A DNA stretch of 37,566 nt from assembly GCA_028285065.1 (NCBI GenBank), contig JANQQG010000157.1, forward strand, positions 1 through 37,566. Reading direction: 5' to 3'. This document shows positions 23,604 through 31,620 of the stretch, piece after piece; positions within the stretch are counted from its first letter, which is position 1, and each line of letters opens with the position of its first letter. The position numbers and the translations under genes were made by a program. The notes under the pieces were generated by a model, which saw only the letters and a list, made by a program, of their open reading frames with translations, was not told the origin of the DNA and did not search any database. This DNA is from Phycisphaerales bacterium. Lineage in GTDB: Bacteria; Planctomycetota; Phycisphaerae; Phycisphaerales; UBA1924.

Positions 23604-25295
23604 ATGAGCACGAGCGAAAGCACGAGCCCAAGCGCCACCGCACCACCCCTGGGGCCGACCGGCATCGTCGGTGCCGCGATGGCTGCCGGGCTGAACCGGC
23701 GCATCAAGCGCCTGGGTGACGCCGGGTACTGGACCAAGCGCACGGCGTCGATCCAGGTTGAGCAGCTTCGGGCGCTCTTGTGGCGCGGCGCGTCGACGGT
23801 GTTCGGCAAGGAGCGCGACTTTGCGCGGATCGCGGCGTGCACCGATCACGAGATCGTCGATGCGTACCGCCAGGCCGTCCCGCATGCGGACTATCACGCG
23901 TTCGCGCCGTACATCCGGCGCATGCGCGATGGGGCGGAGCCGAACGTGCTCTGGCCAGGGCTCGTCAAGGACTTTGCGCAGACCTCTGGCACCACGGCCG
24001 GCGACAAGTACATGCCGGTCACGAAGGCCATGTTCCGCTCCAACCGCAAGGCGGCCTTCGACATCTTCGCGCACCTGAGCCGCTTCGGTCTCTCGATCCC
24101 GAGGCTCACATCCGGGCGCTGCCTGTTCATCGGCGGGTCCACGGCACTTGAAGTCAGCGACAAGGGCATCGCCACCGGGGACCTGTCGGGTCTTGTCACG
24201 CCGCTGATCAAGTGGCCGCTGACGCTCGTCTACACACCCGGCAAGGACGTCGCGTTGATGAGCGACTGGCCGGAGAAGATCGATGCGATGGCGCGGTTGT
24301 GCATGCGCCAGGACATCCGCTTCATCAGCGGGATGCCGTCGTGGACGATCGTGCTCATGCAGCGAGTCCTCGAACTCGCCGGCCAGCGCGGCCCGTACCG
24401 GACGATCAAGGACGTCTGGCCGAACCTTCAGGTCCTGATCCACGGGGGCGTCAAGTACGCGCCGTTCGAGGACCGCGTCCGCGAGCTCTACTCCGGGGGT
24501 GACGAGGACGTCCCGACGCGCTTCGAGCTCTACCCCGCGAGCGAAGGTTTCGTCGCCATGCAGGACACGCCGGGCGACCCCGGCCTGCGCCTGATGAGCG
24601 ACATCGGCATCTTCTACGACTTCATCCCGCTCGAGGAGATCGAGTCTCCCACAGCTCGCGCGTTCACGTGCGACGAGGTCGAGCCCGGGCAGCGCTACGT
24701 CGTCTGTCTGACGACGTGCGCCGGGCTGTGGCGCTACGTCCTTGGTGACGTCGTCGAGTTCGACACGGTGCCCGACCGGCTCGACGGACGCGCCGGGTGG
24801 GGGGGCGCACGCGAGGCCGGTGGGCCGTGCCGGTTGCGGATCGTCGGGCGACACCGGCATTTCATCAACGCGTTCGGCGAGAACATCATCGTCGAGAACA
24901 TCGAGAACGCTGTCACGGAGGCGTCGCGCGAGGCGAACCTCGTGGTCGGCGAGTTCACCGCAGCTCCGGTCTACCCTGGCCCGGGGACGCGAGCGGGGCT
25001 GCAGATCGCCGTGGAGCTCGATCCGCCGAACGTTCCCCCTGGTCGTGTGAACGCCTTCGCCGAGGCCTTCGACGCGTCGCTCAAGCGTCAGTGCGTGGAC
25101 TACACGGTCAAGCGCAACGCCGACCTGGGTATGGCCCCGCCGACGGTGACGCCGCTGGCGCCGGGCGCGTTCCACGACTGGATGGCCAGGCGTGGGAAGC
25201 TCGGCGGGCAGCACAAGTGTCCGCGGTGTGCGAACCACCGCGACATCATCGACGACGTCCTGGACGCCGCTGCCATGCCCGCCGGCGCCTCCTAG
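23604..25295 (+). CDS. GH3-family acyl-adenylate (acyl-amido synthetase-like) enzyme
   Basis: A 563-residue protein of the GH3 auxin-responsive family, part of the ANL adenylating superfamily. Motif 1 is QTSGTTAGDKYMP (residues 127-138), motif 2 YPASEGF, motif 3 GLWRYVLGDVVEF, and FGENIIVENIENAV marks the hinge to the C-terminal domain. Plant GH3 enzymes activate a carboxylic acid with ATP and join it to an amino acid; bacterial members are mostly uncharacterised. The C-terminus carries HKCPRCANHRD, two CxxC-like cysteines typical of some bacterial forms. It lies between an alpha/beta hydrolase gene and a DinB gene on the same strand, suggesting a small-molecule conjugation and hydrolysis pathway. 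Confidence 0.9.
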   Translation: MSTSESTSPSATAPPLGPTGIVGAAMAAGLNRRIKRLGDAGYWTKRTASIQVEQLRALLWRGASTVFGKERDFARIAACTDHEIVDAYRQAVPHADYHAFAPYIRRMRDGAEPNVLWPGLVKDFAQTSGTTAGDKYMPVTKAMFRSNRKAAFDIFAHLSRFGLSIPRLTSGRCLFIGGSTALEVSDKGIATGDLSGLVTPLIKWPLTLVYTPGKDVALMSDWPEKIDAMARLCMRQDIRFISGMPSWTIVLMQRVLELAGQRGPYRTIKDVWPNLQVLIHGGVKYAPFEDRVRELYSGGDEDVPTRFELYPASEGFVAMQDTPGDPGLRLMSDIGIFYDFIPLEEIESPTARAFTCDEVEPGQRYVVCLTTCAGLWRYVLGDVVEFDTVPDRLDGRAGWGGAREAGGPCRLRIVGRHRHFINAFGENIIVENIENAVTEASREANLVVGEFTAAPVYPGPGTRAGLQIAVELDPPNVPPGRVNAFAEAFDASLKRQCVDYTVKRNADLGMAPPTVTPLAPGAFHDWMARRGKLGGQHKCPRCANHRDIIDDVLDAAAMPAGAS

Positions 25296-25308
25296 AGTCC
25301 CCCCTTCC

Positions 25309-25323
25309 GGGGCGCAGCGCCCC
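25309..25323. repeat. Small GC hairpin between GH3 and DinB genes
   Basis: GGGGCG, loop CAG, CGCCCC. It lies just after the GH3 stop and 8 bases before the ribosome site of the DinB gene. There is no T-run. It could be an attenuating or stabilising hairpin that alters the ratio of the two proteins. Confidence 0.4.
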
Positions 25324-25345
25324 AGCACGCAAGGAGAGGCGACCG

Positions 25346-25897
25346 ATGACCGCCCTGAACACCAATGCGGGAGCCCACGCGGGCGTGACCCCCACGCAGG
25401 CCGCGATGGCGATGCTCGATCAGTGCCGCGATCTCGTCGGCGCGATCGACGACGAGCTCTACGCCAAGCCATGCCCCGTGATGATGGGCTCGACCATCGG
25501 CAAGCACCTTCGTCACACAGTCGACCACTTCGCGGCCCTGCTTGCGTGCCGCGACGAGGCCACGCCGATCGACTACGACCATCGGGAGCGTGACGTTCCG
25601 ATGGAGACGGATCGCAAGGCAGCGCTCGAGGCGATCGATGGCGTTCGCAAGGGCTTGGCGTCGCTCGACCCGTCCGGAGATTCGCGCAGCGTCACGATCC
25701 GGGTCATGCTGACCGGAGACGGCGCGGAGACGGACCTCCGCTCGACGCTGGCGCGCGAGATCGCCTTCGCGACGCACCACGCGATCCATCACAACGCGAT
25801 GATCCAGGCCATCGCCGATCACGCGGGCGTCAAGACGCCGGCGGGGTTCGGCATGGCGCCCTCGACCGTCAACCACGAGTCTTCGACCAACGGCTAA
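25346..25897 (+). CDS. DinB/YfiT-family four-helix protein
   Basis: A 183-residue helical protein with the DinB metal-site pattern: a His in the GKHLRHTVDHF helix (with the first helix AMLDQCRDLVGAIDDE) and the later HHAIHHNAMI segment, giving three metal-binding histidines. DinB proteins include bacillithiol, mycothiol and glutathione S-transferases and other metal-dependent enzymes, so a thiol-transfer or hydrolytic role is possible. The ATG at 25346 follows AAGGAGAGG, the clearest Shine-Dalgarno site in this part of the window. It follows the GH3 gene by 50 bases. Confidence 0.87.
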   Translation: MTALNTNAGAHAGVTPTQAAMAMLDQCRDLVGAIDDELYAKPCPVMMGSTIGKHLRHTVDHFAALLACRDEATPIDYDHRERDVPMETDRKAALEAIDGVRKGLASLDPSGDSRSVTIRVMLTGDGAETDLRSTLAREIAFATHHAIHHNAMIQAIADHAGVKTPAGFGMAPSTVNHESSTNG

Positions 25898-25918
25898 GCG
25901 CCGAGGCAGACCCACCGG

Positions 25919-26719
25919 ATGTGCACCGTCAGCGTTATCCCGCTCTTCGATGGGCCCGGACGCCCGATCGGCTTCCGCCTCGTCACCAGCCGCGACGAGC
26001 AGCGCACGCGTCAACCGGCGCTCGCGCCCGCTTGGCGCCCGCTCGGCGGTGAGCCTGGCGCGCCGACCGCGCTGTACCCGCAGGACCCCGACGCCGGCGG
26101 GACGTGGGTTGGTGCGGGTGACTCCGGCTTCGTCGCGTGTCTGCTCAACCGAGCGCCCCGCAATCCGCTCCTCGCGCCGGCACCGGAGACGCGCATCTCG
26201 CGTGGGCTGCTCACGCTCGCGACGCTGCGGGCTGGTTCGATCACCGGCGCGATCGAGGCGGCCCAGTCGCTCGACCTCGAGCGGCTGCTCCCGTTCCGGA
26301 TCATGCTGATCGAGTCGGACCCGACCGGGTTCCGCTCGGCGATGCTGGTTTGGGAGGGCACGACGCTGGACGTGCGTACGTCGGGCGCTCCGCTGCTCTG
26401 TGAGGCGAGTTCCGGCCTGGGCGATCACCTGGTGCAGGAGCGGCTGGCGCTGTTCGCCTCGATGGTCGACGCGTCCAGCCCGACGCCGGAGGCCCAGGAC
26501 GCGTTCCACCAGCACCGCTGGGAGGATCGACTCCAGTACTCCGTGTTGATGGAGCGTGCCGAGGCTCGGACGGTCTCGATCACGACGGTCGACGTCGTGC
26601 ACGAACCTGCGGTTTCGGTGCGGATGGCGTACCACCCGATCCCGCTGAAGCCGGCGGAGCGGGTGGAGCCGGTCGTGGTGACCTGCTCTGATTGGACGCC
26701 TCTGGCGAGCCGCGCATGA
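25919..26719 (+). CDS. TANGO2/NRDE-like protein
   Basis: A 266-residue protein beginning MCTVSVI, with Cys2 directly after the initiator, and continuing GFRLVTSRDEQRTR, where the family's NRDE motif appears as SRDE. TWVGAGDSGFVACLLNR and the LL-rich middle also match TANGO2 proteins. The N-terminal cysteine and fold are like N-terminal-nucleophile hydrolases, but the biochemical activity is not settled; eukaryotic TANGO2 has been linked to haem and lipid metabolism. Its stop overlaps the start of the Wzm-type permease gene (ATGA), so it is translated with the polysaccharide exporter. Confidence 0.87.
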   Translation: MCTVSVIPLFDGPGRPIGFRLVTSRDEQRTRQPALAPAWRPLGGEPGAPTALYPQDPDAGGTWVGAGDSGFVACLLNRAPRNPLLAPAPETRISRGLLTLATLRAGSITGAIEAAQSLDLERLLPFRIMLIESDPTGFRSAMLVWEGTTLDVRTSGAPLLCEASSGLGDHLVQERLALFASMVDASSPTPEAQDAFHQHRWEDRLQYSVLMERAEARTVSITTVDVVHEPAVSVRMAYHPIPLKPAERVEPVVVTCSDWTPLASRA

Positions 26720-27588
26720 CCGAGGTGGCGATCAGGACGAACGACGCGGCCCCGGCGTTCCGCCTGTTCAGCCCGCTCGCCCTCCTGGCCGACCTCGCGC
26801 CGCACCGACGACTGATCTGGCTGTTCGTCCGTCGCGAGTTTGCGCAGCGCTACCGCGGCGCCACGCTCGGCTCGCTGTGGGCTGTGCTGCAGCCGCTCTT
26901 GATCCTCGGCGTCTACACGCTGGTGTTCAGCGTGGTCTTGCAGATTGAGTTCGACTCGGGCATCACCGGCAACCCGCAGGGCGACTTCGTCCTGTTCTTT
27001 TTCTGCGGGTGGATCGCGTTCACGCTCTTCGCCGAGTGCGCCGGCCAGGCGCCGATCTCGATCGTGCGCCGGCAGAACCTCGTCACGAAGGTCGTCTTCC
27101 CGCTGCAGATCCTCCCGGTTGTCATGGTCGGGAGCGCCCTGCTGCGTGCGGTCATCGGGTATTGCATCCTGCTCGTCGCGGTCGTGATCATCACCGGGCG
27201 CATCCCGATCACGGCGCTCTACCTGCCGGTCGTGCTGGTTCCGCTCGTGATCTTCACGCTTGGGGCCGCCTGGCTGCTCGCGGCACTCGGTGTCTTTTGG
27301 CGAGACGTGCGCCAGGTCATCCCCGCGGTGATCCGCCTGCTGCTGTTCCTGACGCCCGTCTTCTACCCGCTGGCGCTCGTCCTGCGTCGCACCCCCGAGA
27401 AGTACCACTGGGTGCTGTACCTCAACCCGCTGACCACGGTCATCGAGTCCACACGCGCGTGCGTGCTTGTCGGACGCCACCCGGACTTCGCGGCGCTGGG
27501 CATCCTCACGCTCGTCTCGCTCGTCGTGTTGCAACTGGGGTACGCGCTGTTCAGTGCCTGGCGCAAGGACTTCTCCGATGTCGTCTAG
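26716..27588 (+). CDS. ABC-2 polysaccharide export permease (Wzm-like)
   Basis: A 290-residue inner-membrane protein with about six helices. The N-terminal RRLIWLFVRREFAQRYRGA and TLGSLWAVLQPLLILGVYT are typical of the Wzm/KpsM/TagG group, and FWRDVRQVIPAVIRLLLFLTP and the PVFYPL segment mark the last half. These permeases move undecaprenyl-linked O-antigen, capsule or teichoic polymers across the inner membrane. The ATG at 26716 overlaps the upstream stop; the ATPase gene begins 11 bases before this gene ends. No glycosyltransferase genes are present nearby. Confidence 0.92.
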   Translation: MTEVAIRTNDAAPAFRLFSPLALLADLAPHRRLIWLFVRREFAQRYRGATLGSLWAVLQPLLILGVYTLVFSVVLQIEFDSGITGNPQGDFVLFFFCGWIAFTLFAECAGQAPISIVRRQNLVTKVVFPLQILPVVMVGSALLRAVIGYCILLVAVVIITGRIPITALYLPVVLVPLVIFTLGAAWLLAALGVFWRDVRQVIPAVIRLLLFLTPVFYPLALVLRRTPEKYHWVLYLNPLTTVIESTRACVLVGRHPDFAALGILTLVSLVVLQLGYALFSAWRKDFSDVV

Positions 27589-28903
27589 TGCACCGGGGAG
27601 CCAGGACTGGGCCGTCCGGGTCGAGGGCGTGTCGAAGGCGTACCGCCTGTACAACTCTCCGGGTGATCGGCTGCGCCAAGCGCTCTTTGGGCGATTCAAG
27701 ACCTACTACAAGCCGTTTTGGGCGTTGCGCGACACGTCGTTCACGGTGAACCGCGGGGAGGCCGTGGGGATCCTGGGTCCGAACGGCGCGGGCAAGAGCA
27801 CGTTGCTTCAGGTGATCGCGGGGACGCTGACGCCGACGGAGGGGCGCGCGGAGGTACGCGGGCGTGTGGCCGCGCTGCTCGAGCTGGGTTCCGGGTTCAA
27901 CCCCGAGTTCACCGGTCGCGACAACGCGATCCTCAACGGCGTGATCCTGGGGCTGACGCAGAAGGAGATGATCAGTCGCTTGCCGCGGATTGAGCGGATG
28001 GCGGAGATCGGGCGTTTCTTCGATCAGCCGATCAAGACCTACTCGTCGGGCATGCGGGCGCGTCTGGGGTTTGCGGTCGCGGCCTGCGTGGATCCGGACA
28101 TCCTGATCATCGACGAGATCCTGGCAGTGGGGGACATCGCGTTCAAGCAGCGCTGCATCAGCCGCCTCAAGAGCCTGATCTCCAAGGGCGCGACGGTGCT
28201 GTTCGTGTCGCACTCCGTCGGCATGGTCCGGAGCCTGTGCGATCGGGCGGTGGTTCTCGACCACGGGGGACAGACGTTCTTCGGCGAGGCGGGCGAGGGT
28301 GTGGACCGCTACATCAACAGCGTCCGCGATCGCAAGGCCGAGAAGACCCACACCAAGAAGCAGCGCCACGTCAAGACGATCCCGCTCGAGGGCGACATCC
28401 CGGGGACGCTCCGGTACGGATCGGGGCAGGTCCAGCTCGCCTCGATCGAGCTGCTCGACGAGCGGGGCGAGCCGGCGACGATCCTGCCCTTCGATCAGGA
28501 CCTGACGGTCCGGGTCGGCATCACCTGCCACGAACGGGTCGAGAACCCGTGCGTGGGGTTCTCCGTCCGCGACGGGCGGGGGGTCGACCTGATCGGCACC
28601 AATGCGACGGACGAGGGGCGGGGCTTGGCGCCGATGGAGGCGGGACAGTCGGCCAGCGTGAGCTTCACCCTGCGGAACACGCTCCACGAGGGGCACTACT
28701 CCCTCTCGGTGAGCGTGACGCGGGCGGGGCGGCGTGGGTCGCGCCGCGACCTGCCGCTGGACCACGTGGACGCGGCCTGCCCGTTCTCCGTCCTCGGTGA
28801 GCCTTCCCGGCCGGTGCGGCACAAGCTGTTCGTGCCAGTCCGGGTCGAGGTCTCACAGGTGGAGGTCCCGGCGCCCCACGCATCGCCGACCAGCGCCCAG
28901 TAG
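27578..28903 (+). CDS. Polysaccharide ABC exporter ATPase with C-terminal sugar-binding domain (Wzt-like)
   Basis: A 441-residue protein. The ATPase domain (about 1-260) has Walker A GPNGAGKST, signature YSSGMRARLGFAVA, Walker B ILIIDEILAVGD and switch His in VLFVSHSV. After a charged Lys-rich linker (about 255-275) a beta-sandwich domain (about 285-425) follows: VQLASIELLDERGEPA, DLTVRVGITCHE, VGFSVRDGRGVDLIGTN, and LHEGHYSLSVSV. This is the Wzt C-terminal carbohydrate-binding domain that recognises the finished polymer end in O9a-type O-antigen export. The start has AAGGA 7 bases upstream, inside the permease gene. Confidence 0.93.
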   Translation: MSSSAPGSQDWAVRVEGVSKAYRLYNSPGDRLRQALFGRFKTYYKPFWALRDTSFTVNRGEAVGILGPNGAGKSTLLQVIAGTLTPTEGRAEVRGRVAALLELGSGFNPEFTGRDNAILNGVILGLTQKEMISRLPRIERMAEIGRFFDQPIKTYSSGMRARLGFAVAACVDPDILIIDEILAVGDIAFKQRCISRLKSLISKGATVLFVSHSVGMVRSLCDRAVVLDHGGQTFFGEAGEGVDRYINSVRDRKAEKTHTKKQRHVKTIPLEGDIPGTLRYGSGQVQLASIELLDERGEPATILPFDQDLTVRVGITCHERVENPCVGFSVRDGRGVDLIGTNATDEGRGLAPMEAGQSASVSFTLRNTLHEGHYSLSVSVTRAGRRGSRRDLPLDHVDAACPFSVLGEPSRPVRHKLFVPVRVEVSQVEVPAPHASPTSAQ

Positions 28904-28955
28904 GCGGCCGCCTGAGCGGGGGTCACCCCAGCCCCTCCTCCTTGGCGCGCCCCGC

Positions 28956-28961
28956 TATCAT
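28956..28961 (+). promoter_or_regulatory. -10 box of nuoH (leaderless)
   Basis: TATCAT within CCCGCTATCATC, followed by 8 bases and the ATG at 28970. No ribosome site. The context CCCGCTAnnATC is repeated before the moxR gene at 31751. Confidence 0.5.
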
Positions 28962-28969
28962 CCGGGCCT

Positions 28970-30310
28970 ATGCCGCAGCCAGGATTCCTCACGGCCCAGC
29001 TCGTTGTCTCGACCATCACGATCCTGATCGTGGTGCACGTGATCCTGCTGGGTGTCGCGTACCTGATCTACGTCGAGCGCAAGATCGCCTCGTACGTGCA
29101 GGACCGCATCGGCCCCAACCGCGTCGGGTTCGACTTCGGGCTCCCTGCGCTCAAGTTCTTGCGTGGGTGCATCGGGCTCGGTCAGCCGCTGGCGGACGGG
29201 CTGAAGTTCCTCCTGAAGGAGGACTACATGCCGCGCGGCGCCGATCGCGTGCTGTTCACGCTGGCTCCGGCGGTGATCATCGTCCCGGCGCTGATCGGCT
29301 TCGCGGTGATTCCCTGGGGCGGCGCGTGGCGGATCGATGACTTCACGATTCCGTTCCTCGGCTGGACCATCGAGGGCGGGATCGTCCAGGTCGCCGGCGC
29401 GAACATCAACATCGGCATCGTGTATCTGCTGGCGGTCGCCAGCCTGGGGATCTACGGCGTCGTGCTCGGCGGGTGGGCGTCCAACAACAAGTACTCGTTC
29501 CTCGGCGGGCTTCGCGCGTCGGCCCAGATGATCTCGTACGAGATCCCGCTGGGGCTGAGCCTGCTGGCGGTCCTGCTGATCGTCGGGTCGCTGGTGCCGA
29601 GCGAGATCATCGCCCACCAGGTGGATTCCGGCTGGGGCATGCTCGCGATGCCGCTGGTGGGCATCGTGTTCTTCCTGTGCATCCTGGCGGAGGCCAACCG
29701 GCTGCCGTTCGACAACGCGGAGTGCGAGAGCGAGCTGGTTGGTGGGTACCACACCGAGTACTCGTCGATGCGCTTTGCGCTGTTCTTCCTGGCCGAGTAC
29801 GCGCACATGATCACGTCCAGCGCGTTCTTCGTGCTGCTGTTCCTGGGCGGGTACCACCTGCCGTTCGTCCCGGGGCTCGGCCCGGAGGCGACGGGGCTGG
29901 TGGCGGTGTTCGCGAAGTTCGGCGTGTTCAGCGCGAAGATCTTCCTGGTGATCTGCCTGACGATGTTCATCCGCTGGACGATCCCGCGGCTGCGCTACGA
30001 CCAGGTGATGTCGACGGCGTGGCAGGGCGTGATCCCGCTCTCTCTGGCGCTCGTCGTCGTGACCGCGTTCATGGTCTACTTCGATCTCGTCGGCTGGCTT
30101 CCGCTGCTGGTCTCCAACGTCGCGGTGCTCGCGGTCTACATGGCGTTCCTGCCGATGCTGCAGACAGGGCAGCGCAACAAGAAGATCCGGATGGCCGGCT
30201 CGCGGTTCCACCCGCTGGTCGAGGGCGAGGTGGCCACGGCGCCGACCGACCCGATGGCGCGCGAGGATCGCCCGGAGCAGGGCACCGTCGTCGCGCTCGA
30301 GGCTCGCTAG
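28970..30310 (+). CDS. nuoH: NADH-quinone oxidoreductase subunit H
   Basis: A 446-residue integral membrane subunit of complex I, which forms much of the quinone-binding site. Conserved parts are YVERKIASYVQDRIGPNRVG, LADGLKFLLKEDYMP, EANRLPFDNAECESELVGG, YHTEYSSMRFALFFLAEY and RWTIPRLRYDQVM. It is longer than the usual 320-350 residues, mainly because of a polar C-terminal tail after residue 400. The gene stands alone: upstream is a polysaccharide exporter and downstream a convergent gene, with no other nuo subunit in the window. TATCAT lies 8 bases before the ATG and no ribosome site is seen. Confidence 0.95.
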   Translation: MPQPGFLTAQLVVSTITILIVVHVILLGVAYLIYVERKIASYVQDRIGPNRVGFDFGLPALKFLRGCIGLGQPLADGLKFLLKEDYMPRGADRVLFTLAPAVIIVPALIGFAVIPWGGAWRIDDFTIPFLGWTIEGGIVQVAGANINIGIVYLLAVASLGIYGVVLGGWASNNKYSFLGGLRASAQMISYEIPLGLSLLAVLLIVGSLVPSEIIAHQVDSGWGMLAMPLVGIVFFLCILAEANRLPFDNAECESELVGGYHTEYSSMRFALFFLAEYAHMITSSAFFVLLFLGGYHLPFVPGLGPEATGLVAVFAKFGVFSAKIFLVICLTMFIRWTIPRLRYDQVMSTAWQGVIPLSLALVVVTAFMVYFDLVGWLPLLVSNVAVLAVYMAFLPMLQTGQRNKKIRMAGSRFHPLVEGEVATAPTDPMAREDRPEQGTVVALEAR

Positions 30311-30330
30311 GGCGTCAAGACAGGCTGTGT

Positions 30331-31434
30331 CTACTGGAGCGGCATCAGGTCGCGCCCGTGTCGCTGGACCTGGAACAGCGTCACCAGGAGGTGGTTGCGC
30401 CCGTTGGACGCGAGCACCTCGCCGCTGAGGTTGAACTGAAGGTCCGCACCACCGCGTTCGATCAGGCGCTCGATCCGCATCAGGTTCAGGCTCGGTGCGA
30501 GCACCATCGGGGTCTCCCGTTGGGCGTCCGCTCCTGCCGCGGTGCCGGTATCGAAGACGGCAACCAGGTCGCCGCTGGTTGCTCGGACGATGCGAGCACG
30601 ACGCGACGCCACGAACGCGCCCTCGCGCACGGGGATCCCGCCGGGTGGACGAAGTTCGTCGTCGCCGACCGTCTTCAGCGGCTTCGGGCCGGTCGAGCCT
30701 TCGCGCGGCGCGATGCGGCTCGGGCCCGCTCGGTTCTCGAGTTCGCGGATCATCTCAGCGATCTCGGGGTCGACGACCTCCGGGGCCTCATCGGTGCCGC
30801 CCTCAGGCGCGACGCCGGGCGGCTGGTCGGGCGTCGGGGCCGACGTCGAGGCCGGGCGCTCGATGCGCGGCGGGGCCGTGACCAGCAGGTAGTTGGTGCC
30901 GTGGTAGATCAGTGCGCGCCCCGAGATCACGAGGCGGACGCGTCCTCGGGTCCGCTCCCAGATGCGCTCCATCGCGTCGGCGTGGCGGCTGCGCACGAGG
31001 ACCATCGGCGGGAGGCGACGCTCGATCTCGGCATCCTCGTTCGCGGGCTCGTCGAAGAGCATCGCGACCCTCCCGTCGGAGAGGGCGACGAGCACGCCTC
31101 GCGCCTCGGGGAGGAAGGTGCCCTCGCCGATCAGGCGGGCTTGTGCCTCGCCGATCTCGCCGAGGATCTGCGTGACGGCGCCGGGGCGGGCCTGGACGAC
31201 CGGCTCGCCGGTGTCCGGGTCAACGACCGTGCCCGGCTCTCGCTCGTCAGCGAGGCGCTCGACCTGATCGGCCAGTTCCTCGTCGGAGAGCGTCGGGGCG
31301 GCGTCGGCCGGCTGCGTCTCTTCGGGCGTGGGTTCGTTCTGGGCGAGAGCGGACTTGGCGCTGAGCCCGCCGGCGATGCCCGCCAGGGCCAGGAGCAGGG
31401 CTGGGTGCGGGATCCATCCTGTCTGTCGCCTCAT
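30331..31434 (-). CDS. Secreted protein with a duplicated ~84-residue domain, unknown
   Basis: A 367-residue exported protein; the signal peptide ends at SALA (residue 31). Two related domains are visible. Domain 1 runs from EGTF (104) to NYLLVT (187) and domain 2 from EGAF (271) to NHLLVT (352). Paired segments are DGRVAMLFD and GDLVAVFD, PPMVLVRSRHADAMERI and TPMVLAPSLNLMRIERL, and VISGRALIYHGTNYLLVT and NLSGEVLASNGRNHLLVT. The linker between them is Pro/Glu-rich. The domain reads as a small beta-sandwich or periplasmic module; no catalytic residues stand out. The ATG at 31434 is preferred (GGAG 6 bases upstream). It is convergent with nuoH. Confidence 0.8.
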   Translation of the reverse strand: MRRQTGWIPHPALLLALAGIAGGLSAKSALAQNEPTPEETQPADAAPTLSDEELADQVERLADEREPGTVVDPDTGEPVVQARPGAVTQILGEIGEAQARLIGEGTFLPEARGVLVALSDGRVAMLFDEPANEDAEIERRLPPMVLVRSRHADAMERIWERTRGRVRLVISGRALIYHGTNYLLVTAPPRIERPASTSAPTPDQPPGVAPEGGTDEAPEVVDPEIAEMIRELENRAGPSRIAPREGSTGPKPLKTVGDDELRPPGGIPVREGAFVASRRARIVRATSGDLVAVFDTGTAAGADAQRETPMVLAPSLNLMRIERLIERGGADLQFNLSGEVLASNGRNHLLVTLFQVQRHGRDLMPLQ

Positions 31435-31554
31435 GCCGCGCTCCATGCGCCCCCATGGTCCCCGCGACCGCCCGCTTCCGGGCTGATCTTGACGATCCTA
31501 ACCGGTTCTCGGTCGTCCTGGACGCCGGGCTTGATCTGGCGTGGCCTCAAACTG

Positions 31555-31584
31555 TTGCCCGCCCCCATGGGCGGACGTATCGTG
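31555..31584 (+). promoter_or_regulatory. Possible sigma-70-type promoter for the tRNA gene
   Basis: TTGCCC at 31555-31560 and TATCGT at 31579-31584 with an 18-base spacer, about 36 bases before the tRNA. An inverted repeat CCGCCC-CCAT-GGGCGG (31559-31574) overlaps the -35 box and spacer. Matches are imperfect, so this is tentative. Confidence 0.3.
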
Positions 31585-31620
31585 TCGTTGCCGGGTGGGA
31601 TCCCCGCTTCGGCAGCACAC

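Noticed and set aside
23538-25472. A minus-strand open frame of 644 codons opposite the GH3-type gene.
   Set aside because: It has no recognisable domain, is Arg/Asp/Val-rich, and mirrors the codon bias of the GH3 gene, which has all family motifs.
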